This document shows positions 1 through 4,942 of a DNA stretch of 11,299 nucleotides, in pieces (position 1 is the stretch's first letter; each line of letters begins with the position of its first letter). The notes below the pieces were generated by a model, which saw only the letters and a list, made by a program, of their open reading frames with translations, was not told the DNA's origin and made no database searches. Location of the stretch: contig JAJDEC010000511.1 in assembly GCA_029259995.1 (NCBI GenBank), forward strand, positions 1 to 11,299. Direction: 5' to 3'. A program made the position numbers and the translations under genes. The stretch comes from Phycisphaerae bacterium (lineage in GTDB: Bacteria > Planctomycetota > Phycisphaerae > UBA1845 > UTPLA1).

Positions 1-20
1 AACACAAAGTGCATCGACAG

Positions 21-37
21 GCGGGCGGGACGCCCGC
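21..37. repeat. GC-rich hairpin near window start
   Basis: A perfect 7-bp inverted repeat (GCGGGCG / CGCCCGC) around the 3-nt spacer GGA. It lies downstream of the minus-strand SDR gene and has no T-tract, so it is not a standard intrinsic terminator. It may be a dispersed GC-rich intergenic repeat; bases 1-85 otherwise show nothing recognisable. Confidence 0.5.
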
Positions 38-85
38 ACTCCCCGCATTCGAAAGCACACGATTGTGAGCGAAGCACAACACTAA

Positions 86-169
86 GTTGAATCGCAGAAT
101 GATTCATGGAATCCGTCACGGGGCGATCGCCCGTAACGAACCGGCGATTGGCCGGTTCACGCAATGAAT
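86..169 (+). repeat. Structured intergenic repeat, copy A
   Basis: Bases 86-158 align without gaps to the reverse complement of 1227-1299 at 58 of 73 positions (my hand count). The element folds as an outer stem (ATTCAT 102-107 with ATGAAT 164-169) enclosing two hairpins. One is the 12-bp palindrome GGGCGATCGCCC at 121-132, and the other is GAACCGGC-N5-GCCGGTTC at 138-158. It starts 17 bp after the SDR stop codon, so it lies in that gene's 3' untranslated region and could act in termination or mRNA protection. There is no T-run. A REP/BIME-like dispersed repeat is the simplest reading. Confidence 0.75.
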
Positions 170-185
170 GCGTCCCATTACGTAC

Positions 186-911
186 TTAGAGCGACTTGGA
201 AACGATGATGGTTTGACCGCTGCTGTACTTGAACGACGGCGACAACAGCGATTCGAACATGGCGGCGATATCGTCCGTCGCCAGCGTCATTTCCGCCGGA
301 AAGTCTGGAAACGCGCCTCGAAGCATGTCCGTTTCGACCGCGCCAGGTGAGATGCCGTACACGCGAATCCCCACGTCCGCCCCCTCTTTCGCCAAAGACT
401 TCGTGTACGCAACGACGAAGGCCTTCGCCGCGCCGTAGGCGGCAAACCCCGGAAACGCGTCATACGCAGCGACGGAAGAGGTGTTGATAATGACGCCGCC
501 TCCGCTTTCGACCATGTGATGCCACACGCCGCGCGAACAGAGATACACGGATCGAATGTTCGACTTCACGATCTTGTCGAACAGATTCGGCTCCATCTCA
601 TCGATTGTCGCGAGCGGCGCCGTTCCGGCGTTGTTCACGAGGACATCGATCCGGCCGTATGACTGCATCGTTTCTTCGATGAGTTTCTCGACGTCCGAAA
701 CTTCGGAAACATCACACGGCACGACGAGAACAGTTCCTCCGTCGCGCTCTATCATCAAGCGCGTGTCGTGCAGGTCATCCAGGGTTCTGGCGGCGACGAC
801 GACATTCGCCCCCGCAGCGCTGAATCGCTTCGCAATGGCGCGACCGATCCCTCGACCGCCGCCGGTTACGATCGCCGTCTTTCCTTTCAAGTACACGCTT
901 GGCGTCTGCAT
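186..911 (-). CDS. SDR family NAD(P)-dependent oxidoreductase (FabG-like)
   Basis: A 241-aa classical short-chain dehydrogenase/reductase, the normal length for the family. The cofactor loop TGGGRGIG is at residues 16-23 and NNAG at 93-96. The catalytic tetrad is intact: N118, S146, Y159 and K163 (Y-G-A-A-K). The PG motif after the last core strand is at 189-190. Such enzymes oxidise an alcohol or reduce a ketone with NAD(P)H in the cytoplasm. The closest named relatives are 3-oxoacyl-ACP reductases, but the substrate cannot be read from sequence, and no fatty acid synthesis genes are nearby. The ATG start has GGGAG about 11 nt upstream. It begins 6 bp after the stop of the small Cys-rich membrane peptide, so the two are probably cotranscribed. 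Confidence 0.93.
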   Translation of the reverse strand: MQTPSVYLKGKTAIVTGGGRGIGRAIAKRFSAAGANVVVAARTLDDLHDTRLMIERDGGTVLVVPCDVSEVSDVEKLIEETMQSYGRIDVLVNNAGTAPLATIDEMEPNLFDKIVKSNIRSVYLCSRGVWHHMVESGGGVIINTSSVAAYDAFPGFAAYGAAKAFVVAYTKSLAKEGADVGIRVYGISPGAVETDMLRGAFPDFPAEMTLATDDIAAMFESLLSPSFKYSSGQTIIVSKSL

Positions 912-917
912 CGGAAA

Positions 918-1133
918 TCACGCTCCCGTCTTCTGGCCACCGCGATCGATTCGCACTTGCTGAATCTCATGTCGCTTGCCGAGCCGCGGCCTGTTGGCGT
1001 CCGTCGTCGGACTGCACTGACAATTGCCGCACGCGGAGCCGCCCTTGCCGAGGAGGACGCGAATCACACCGCGAACCAGAAACGCGACACACGCGCCGAC
1101 GACGATTGCCACAACGAGGTATTGCCACCACAT
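918..1133 (-). CDS. Small Cys-rich membrane peptide, FeoB-associated type
   Basis: A 71-aa protein with one transmembrane segment at residues 3-22, a basic stretch (R21, R25) and a Cys cluster C35-x2-C38-x-C40. It ends in a charged tail. A short TM helix followed by a Gly/Cys cluster is the layout of FeoB-associated Cys-rich membrane proteins, which usually sit beside the ferrous iron transporter FeoB. No feoA or feoB lies in this window, so a role in iron is only a family-level inference. The frame stays open further upstream to 1274, but those residues are Arg/Pro-rich and run through the repeat copy B, so I start at the ATG just before the TM helix. A TAGAAT at 1142-1147 could be a -10 box giving a nearly leaderless mRNA. 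The SDR gene follows after 6 bp. Confidence 0.7.
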   Translation of the reverse strand: MWWQYLVVAIVVGACVAFLVRGVIRVLLGKGGSACGNCQCSPTTDANRPRLGKRHEIQQVRIDRGGQKTGA

Positions 1134-1213
1134 GGGATTGGATTCTACCGCGAATTCGGCTCGTCCGTCGGCGATGAATTTTCGGCCCGTTCGGCGATGT
1201 GGGCAGGAAGAAC

Positions 1214-1299
1214 GATTCATTCTCTGGAACCGGCGACTCGCCGGTTCGTTACAGGCCGGAGGCCCGTGCCACATTCAATGAATCTTTCTGCATTTCAAC
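1214..1299 (-). repeat. Structured intergenic repeat, copy B (inverted relative to A)
   Basis: The reverse complement of copy A, about 79% identical over 73 bp (1227-1299). The hairpin GAACCGGC-N5-GCCGGTTC at 1227-1247 is conserved exactly in both arms. The outer stem here is 8 bp and perfect (GATTCATT 1214-1221 with AATGAATC 1277-1284). The second hairpin differs in sequence from copy A but remains self-complementary (GGCC-GGA-GGCC at 1254-1264). It occupies the gap between the small Cys-rich gene (-) and the DinB-like gene (+), so it lies in the shared upstream region of two divergent genes. Confidence 0.75.
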
Positions 1300-1323
1300 G
1301 TAGGATACCAGCGACGAATGCGG

Positions 1324-1337
1324 CAGCGCCGGCGCTG
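1324..1337. promoter_or_regulatory. 14-bp palindrome in the DinB-like gene leader
   Basis: CAGCGCCGGCGCTG is a perfect 14-bp palindrome ending 32 bp before the DinB-like start codon. It could be a dimeric repressor operator or a short hairpin in the 5' leader. In GC-rich DNA such palindromes also arise by chance, so the regulatory role is only a suggestion. Confidence 0.3.
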
Positions 1338-1369
1338 AAACGACACTGGATTTCAATGGAGCTCGACTT

Positions 1370-1867
1370 ATGCGAATGCAGGATTTTCTTGCGGATCGAC
1401 TGATCAAGGCCCGCGGGTGGACAAGCAGCCTGATTGCTGACATCGACGAGAGCAAGTGGTTCGACATGCCCGCGCCGGGCGTTGGGCACATTGCGTGGCA
1501 GCTCGGCCATCTTGCGGTCTCGCAGATCGCCCTGATTCACAATCGCTGCCTGGACAAGCCGATCGAAGCGTGCATCGATCCGGCGCTGCGTGACACGTTC
1601 GGTCGGGGGTCCACGCCCCATGCGGATGCTGGCAGATACCCGTCGATTCCGGAAATCAAGACGCTGTTCGACAAAACGCAGGAAGAGGTGCTTGAAACGG
1701 CACGCAATATGTCCGACGCGGACCTGGATGCGGCCGCGGGATCGGATCCGCATCCGATGTTCGCGACGAAGGCCGGCGCCTTGTCGATGGCCGCCATGCA
1801 TGAGACTTTTCATGCGGGGCAGATTGCGATGGCTCGGCGCATCTGGGGGAAGGCGCCGCTGCGATAG
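1370..1867 (+). CDS. DinB/YfiT-like metal-binding protein
   Basis: A 165-aa protein of the DinB/YfiT four-helix superfamily. Its length is typical (150-175 aa). The N-terminal helix carries the G-H-I-A-W-Q-L-G-H-L stretch with H40 and H47. The C-terminal helix carries H144-x3-H148 followed by G-Q-I. The usual metal triad is one His in the N-terminal part plus the HxxxH pair, so H47, H144 and H148 are the likely ligands. Members act as thiol-dependent transferases or hydrolases, or have no known reaction, and this sequence does not decide between these. The start is well supported by GGAG at 1358-1361, 8 nt before the ATG; a second in-frame ATG is two codons later. The gene stands alone and converges on the next minus-strand gene with 17 bp between the stops. 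Confidence 0.82.
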   Translation: MRMQDFLADRLIKARGWTSSLIADIDESKWFDMPAPGVGHIAWQLGHLAVSQIALIHNRCLDKPIEACIDPALRDTFGRGSTPHADAGRYPSIPEIKTLFDKTQEEVLETARNMSDADLDAAAGSDPHPMFATKAGALSMAAMHETFHAGQIAMARRIWGKAPLR

Positions 1868-1884
1868 CGGCGAACGTCGGATCG

Positions 1885-2523
1885 TCAGGGATTGGCGGCG
1901 ACCGATTGATTGCGGCGCTGTGTGCGCAACTGATCGATGACATTGTGGACGGCTTCCAGATAGGGCGTGGCAATCTCGCGCTCCTTGGGCGTCGTCTTTT
2001 CGAATACCCAACTCTGGAATCTCTCAGGCGAAGGCGCTTCGGATCCGAACAGCAAGGCAAGCTCCTTGATGAAGGCACTCTGGCTTTCGAATTCCACGGC
2101 CTTCTTCTGCATGAACTTGTTGCGATCCGCCGACGTCATGCGTTCGAACTGGCGCGCATCATCCATGACGATGCCTTTGACCTTCATCAACATCGAATTG
2201 AGAAATGCCTTGCGATCCGCCGACGTGAGATCCTTCAGATGCGCTTTCAGCGCGTCTTTCGCTTCCGCGTCGGACATCAGATACGACTGCCATTCCTCCA
2301 GAAACTGCCGTTGCTCAATCTCCGCCAGTTTCTCCAATCCGCGCGGATTGGAAATGTATGAAACGATCACCTTGGGATTCGTCCCCTGAACCGGCGGACG
2401 CTCGACGGACATGATCATTTCAAATCCGAAATAGGCCACGATCAGAACGATACCGACGCCGATGCCGAGCACGGCCCAGTTTCGATTCTTCTTCACGCTT
2501 GCGTTGATCTCTTCAACCATCAT
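1885..2523 (-). CDS. Single-TM membrane protein with 30-residue internal repeat, unknown function
   Basis: I do not recognise this family. The 212-aa product has a basic N-terminus (K-K-N-R), one TM helix at about residues 16-38, and then a long helical, charged cytoplasmic or periplasmic region. Two segments, L-T-S-A-D-R-K at 99-105 and M-T-S-A-D-R-N at 129-135, are exactly 30 residues apart and share a 16-nt identical stretch in the DNA (2121-2136 and 2211-2226). That suggests a duplicated helical hairpin. Starts at GTG 2532, ATG 2523 and ATG 2520 are all possible; I chose ATG 2523 because GTGAG lies about 8 nt upstream. It follows the pseudopilin-like gene on the same strand after about 70 bp, so the two may be one transcript and act together at the membrane. 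Confidence 0.72.
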   Translation of the reverse strand: MMVEEINASVKKNRNWAVLGIGVGIVLIVAYFGFEMIMSVERPPVQGTNPKVIVSYISNPRGLEKLAEIEQRQFLEEWQSYLMSDAEAKDALKAHLKDLTSADRKAFLNSMLMKVKGIVMDDARQFERMTSADRNKFMQKKAVEFESQSAFIKELALLFGSEAPSPERFQSWVFEKTTPKEREIATPYLEAVHNVIDQLRTQRRNQSVAANP

Positions 2524-2594
2524 TTGCGTCACTCACTTTTCTCGCTCCGGCCGACATCGTAATTCAACGCCGATCCGCAGTGCGATTCACGCGA

Positions 2595-3164
2595 CTACTC
2601 CGCGATCGAATATCCGGGGCGGGCCTCAAAATCGGCAAACAGCGTGTTGCTGCCGCCCAGCCCGTCATGAAACGCCTCAAAATCTCTTAACAAATCCTGA
2701 TCCGCGCGACCTTTTCCGAGCCCTGCGAGTCGTGAGAGTTTCTCCTCGCCGACTCGATGGCCGCCGTAGGCATCGCCCCCGAGCCATTCATAACTCAATC
2801 CTTCCGTCGCGAACCAGGTTGAGTCCGATCCGAACTTCGAGCGCAACCCCTCATCGTCGATCTGTCGCGAATCCGCGGGACATCGAAACACGGCGTCCCC
2901 CTGAACGTAGGACTCCAGCACGACGCGCAATGTCGGCCATGGCGGTTCCCGCCGACTGAAAGTCAGCAGCTTGTCCACGGAAGGCCATGTCGAATCGTTG
3001 GCTTCCAGATAACCCGACAGACCGACGCCGATGGCGCGAAGGTTTGACATACACGTCGCCTGCATCGCCCGTGCGCGGCTCTCTCGCCATTCGGGAATCG
3101 CCACATAGGCGGTCAGTCCCAGGACCACCAGCAGGACAAAGATTTCAAATCGTGTGGGTCGCAT
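2595..3164 (-). CDS. Pseudopilin-like (type II secretion/DUF1559-like) protein, planctomycete type
   Basis: A 189-aa protein with a hydrophobic N-terminal helix at residues 8-24 and then an A-R-A-M-Q-A-T-C-M-S-N-L-R stretch (residues 32-43), which matches the post-helix region of planctomycete pseudopilins. F-R-C-P-A-D at 93-98 and the ending F-H-D-G-L-G-G-S-N-T-L-F-A-D at 165-178 are also typical of those proteins. The prepilin peptidase site is degenerate: there is no Gly at the cleavage point and no Glu at mature position 5, so processing is uncertain. C38 and C95 could form a disulfide. The frame is open to 3233, but I start at ATG 3164, which has GAGAG 2-3 nt upstream and places the TM helix at the N-terminus. 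It probably forms a two-gene unit with the TM protein downstream. Confidence 0.75.
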   Translation of the reverse strand: MRPTRFEIFVLLVVLGLTAYVAIPEWRESRARAMQATCMSNLRAIGVGLSGYLEANDSTWPSVDKLLTFSRREPPWPTLRVVLESYVQGDAVFRCPADSRQIDDEGLRSKFGSDSTWFATEGLSYEWLGGDAYGGHRVGEEKLSRLAGLGKGRADQDLLRDFEAFHDGLGGSNTLFADFEARPGYSIAE

Positions 3165-3176
3165 TTCTCTCGAATC

Positions 3177-3194
3177 AAAAAAAGCCCCGTGGGC
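3177..3194 (-). terminator. Short terminator-like hairpin with T7 tract
   Basis: Read on the minus strand, GCCC-ACG-GGGC is followed directly by seven T residues. The stem is only 4 bp, so it is weak. It lies about 195 bp downstream of the MazG-like stop and just before the pseudopilin-like start codon. It could end the MazG-like transcript, or act as a leader element of the next gene. The rest of the 3165-3388 gap shows nothing else I can name. Confidence 0.3.
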
Positions 3195-3388
3195 GTACTG
3201 ACAACACCCTTCGGAGCCGAGGCGAGCCATCAACCCTAAGCCGCTGTGTTGCGTGCGTCAAGCAATGGGCGGGGGCATCTAATCTAAGCAAACCCGCAGG
3301 CGAATTTCTTTCATACCGCGCGAATTTCGGCCGGATTCGGCGTGCTCCGCACTGGAATGGAACGCACCAGAATCGCATCAATCGCCGG

Positions 3389-3736
3389 CTATCGGAACCG
3401 ACCGCGAAAGGCGTCGGCCGGGTACTTGATCGCGTTCTTCTCGAGCTTGTCGCGCAACGCGTCTGACACGTCGATTCCCATCGAGTTCGCGAAGGACAGC
3501 GCGTAACAGATCACGTCGGACAGCTCTTCGGCGATGGCCTCCCGATCCTGCGTCTCTACCTCATCCTCGCGCTGCGGCGAGGCGACCCATTGGAAGTGCT
3601 CCATGAGTTCGGCGGCCTCGATCGCAATCGACATCGCCAGATTCTTGGGCGTGTGGAATTGCCGCCAGTCACGCTCATCCACGAACGCCTGAACGAGTTG
3701 TTTCAGATCTGCCAGTGTTGTTTTCGAATCAGACAT
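3389..3736 (-). CDS. MazG-like nucleotide pyrophosphohydrolase (dCTP pyrophosphatase type)
   Basis: A 115-aa all-alpha NTP pyrophosphohydrolase. The metal-binding signature is present: E40-A-A-E43 and, further on, E71-L-S-D74, the ExxE...ExxD pattern that binds Mg2+. W49, H47 and the C-terminal K-N-A-I-K-Y-P stretch (residues 100-106) match the RS21-C6/DCTPP1 group. These enzymes cleave (d)NTPs to (d)NMP and pyrophosphate and remove modified nucleotides such as dCTP analogues; single-domain length argues against full MazG. GGGAG lies 6 nt before the ATG, a good ribosome binding site. It follows the UvrB-motif gene on the same strand with a 72-bp gap. A link with nucleotide-pool cleaning beside a UvrB-motif protein is tempting but not shown. 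Confidence 0.9.
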   Translation of the reverse strand: MSDSKTTLADLKQLVQAFVDERDWRQFHTPKNLAMSIAIEAAELMEHFQWVASPQREDEVETQDREAIAEELSDVICYALSFANSMGIDVSDALRDKLEKNAIKYPADAFRGRFR

Positions 3737-3770
3737 TGCGCGCTCCCGTCTTCAGAAGCGCGATTGTCGC

Positions 3771-3800
3771 CCCGAATCGGGTTCACAACAACAATGTGAA
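3771..3800. promoter_or_regulatory. Two adjacent inverted repeats upstream of the MazG-like gene
   Basis: CCCG-AAT-CGGG (3771-3781) is followed immediately by TTCACA-N7-TGTGAA (3782-3800). They fill the 72-bp gap between the UvrB-motif stop and the MazG-like start. No T-tract follows on the minus strand, so an operator or mRNA processing site is as likely as a terminator. No regulator can be named. Confidence 0.3.
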
Positions 3801-3808
3801 TTGGCGAC

Positions 3809-4597
3809 TTATTTGCGGCGACGTTTGGCGCTTGCCGACGACTTGGACCGCATCGCCTCGATTCGCTCTCGAAGCACGGCCGCATCCTCGTAGCGTTCTT
3901 CGTCGACGGCCTTATCGAGCTCGGATTCGAGTTTCTGGATGGGATCGGCGGGCATTCGGGCCCGGATCTCCCGCTGAAGCGACATCAGGATTCCCGCTTC
4001 CGTCGATTCGTCGATCCCTTCTTCGATACCCGCATCCGAGAGGATGTCGTGGATGCGGGACAGACCGGCCTCTACGCGGGCCAGGGCCGTCTTGAACCGC
4101 CCCTGCCGAAGCGCCACGTGCACCTGGGCGCGCGTGTTCATCATGATGAGATAAGGTCGGTATTGTTCCAAAGCGCTTCGATCGTGTTCCTCGCGACCAA
4201 ACCGCTCCACGATGTCGAGAACGCGCAGGTTGCGAGCCGTGTCGCGCTCGACGGACTGGAAGTCTTCCAGAACGAACTCGGCGAGATATCGATGGTAGTA
4301 CTGCACGGTCTCTTCCCGCAGCATCTGGCATTCTTCGGGCAGCAGTTCGAATCCGAGATCGGTTCCGTTGCGCTCTTTGTACTGCGCGAGTCGCTTTTCG
4401 TGATAGTCGAGGAGCGAGTCTTCTCCGAAGGGCCGTCGACCGTCGGGGCGGCCCTTGGATTCCATCTGAAGCAGGCCCAGATCGAGCCGCATCTGAATCT
4501 TGACGCTGCCGTCGTCGCCGGAGATTTTGCGAACAGTGATCTGGCCGGGCTCATAATCCCAACCCGCGAGAATGCGTCGTAGGTCGTAGGATGCCAT
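3809..4597 (-). CDS. UvrB/UvrC motif-containing protein, planctomycete type
   Basis: A 262-aa protein. The last third carries a UVR (UvrB/UvrC) motif at residues 219-250, with the pattern L-x2-x-L-D-x-A-V-x-x-E-x-Y-E-D-A-A-x-L-R-E-x-I. This is the helical hairpin by which UvrB contacts UvrC and which also occurs in clamp-loader-like and Clp adaptor (McsA-type) proteins. No nuclease, helicase or zinc-finger region is present, so this is not UvrB or UvrC themselves. The N-terminus is a conserved-looking globular region (L-A-G-W-D-Y-E-P-G and M-R-L-D-L-G-L-L-Q-M). The middle is helical with TPR-like character around residues 150-190, and the C-terminus is a basic tail (K-R-R-R-K). ATG 4597 is chosen over GTG 4600 because AAAGGAG lies 8 nt upstream. 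A role in repair or as a proteolysis adaptor is inference only. Confidence 0.85.
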   Translation of the reverse strand: MASYDLRRILAGWDYEPGQITVRKISGDDGSVKIQMRLDLGLLQMESKGRPDGRRPFGEDSLLDYHEKRLAQYKERNGTDLGFELLPEECQMLREETVQYYHRYLAEFVLEDFQSVERDTARNLRVLDIVERFGREEHDRSALEQYRPYLIMMNTRAQVHVALRQGRFKTALARVEAGLSRIHDILSDAGIEEGIDESTEAGILMSLQREIRARMPADPIQKLESELDKAVDEERYEDAAVLRERIEAMRSKSSASAKRRRK

Positions 4598-4632
4598 CAC
4601 CAGAACTCCTTTTTCAGTTCACAAACACTGAC

Positions 4633-4917
4633 TCAATTATATACCACCCAATCGGCTCGCATGGCGGACATATCAACACTGGGATCCAAGAATCCGTCGC
4701 GCCACAATTCGATCCGATAAAGGTCCGCCTCCTTACAAACGGCGCGCCTATGATGTGATAGGTACGCACTCCAAAAATATACACGGCAAATTTCGCACTT
4801 TCTCCACGACGCCGCGCTGATATCGGCCGGCACATTGTTGCGCCGCAACTTCTGCGCCGCATCCACAGTGTGCTGAACGCGCCGATCCACTTTGTATGGA
4901 CACAAGAAGCGAAGCAA
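4633..4917 (-). CDS. Candidate small C2HC zinc-finger protein, unclear start
   Basis: This frame fills the gap between the UvrB-motif gene and the SGNH hydrolase. Its middle reads C-E-I-C-x3-F-x4-L-x2-H-x4-C, close to the classical C2H2/C2HC zinc finger, including the conserved hydrophobic F and L. The C-terminal half (R-I-E-L-W-R-D-G-F-L-D-P) looks protein-like. The proposed TTG start at 4917 is 7 nt after the SGNH stop, giving 94 aa and room for translational coupling, but no ribosome binding site is clear. GTG 4890 is the alternative (85 aa). Third-position GC looks lower than in the flanking genes. It could instead be a gene remnant: the overlapping frame 4614-4862 also reads plausibly. 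Function unknown, possibly nucleic acid binding. Confidence 0.33.
   Translation of the reverse strand: MLRFLCPYKVDRRVQHTVDAAQKLRRNNVPADISAASWRKCEICRVYFWSAYLSHHRRAVCKEADLYRIELWRDGFLDPSVDMSAMRADWVVYN
4636..4641 (-). promoter_or_regulatory. -10 box (TATAAT) of the UvrB-motif gene
   Basis: On the minus strand this is a consensus TATAAT, placing transcription start near 4629 and leaving a leader of about 30 nt that contains AAAGGAG. No good -35 hexamer is found at 16-18 bp, so promoter strength is uncertain. The box overlaps the last codons of the candidate zinc-finger ORF. Confidence 0.5.
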
Positions 4918-4942
4918 CGTCAGTCTATTCTCTGGGCTGACG
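4918..4942. repeat. Inverted repeat over the SGNH stop codon
   Basis: CGTCAG and CTGACG form a 6-bp stem that extends to 10 bp on the plus strand if two G-U pairs are allowed, with loop TTCTC. It overlaps the SGNH hydrolase stop (4925-4927). There is no T-run on the minus strand, so a terminator role is doubtful. It could shield the proposed downstream ORF start. Confidence 0.35.

Noticed and set aside
121..132. GCGATCGC inside GGGCGATCGCCC as a HIP1-type cyanobacterial signature
   Set aside because: A single occurrence within a larger repeat; nothing else suggests a cyanobacterium.
86..1299. The flanked SDR unit as an insertion sequence or composite transposon
   Set aside because: No transposase, no visible target duplication, and the two repeat copies are only about 79% identical; kept only as a question about the repeat.
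768..1403. 211-aa plus-strand frame across the SDR start, the small gene and the repeat
   Set aside because: It crosses several unrelated elements, overlaps the DinB-like start out of frame and has no coding character.
1295..2011. 238-aa minus-strand frame over the DinB-like gene
   Set aside because: Arg/Pro/Ser-rich shadow; the plus-strand DinB-like gene has a good ribosome binding site and conserved His residues.
921..3753. Identical 13-mer CGCTCCCGTCTTC upstream of both the SDR and the MazG-like starts
   Set aside because: It includes the ribosome binding site complement (GGGAG), and only 13 bases are shared; too short to call a regulatory box or repeat.
3809..4597. The UvrB-motif gene as uvrB, uvrC or mcsA
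   Set aside because: It lacks helicase and nuclease domains and the zinc-finger Cys residues of McsA; only the short UVR hairpin is shared.
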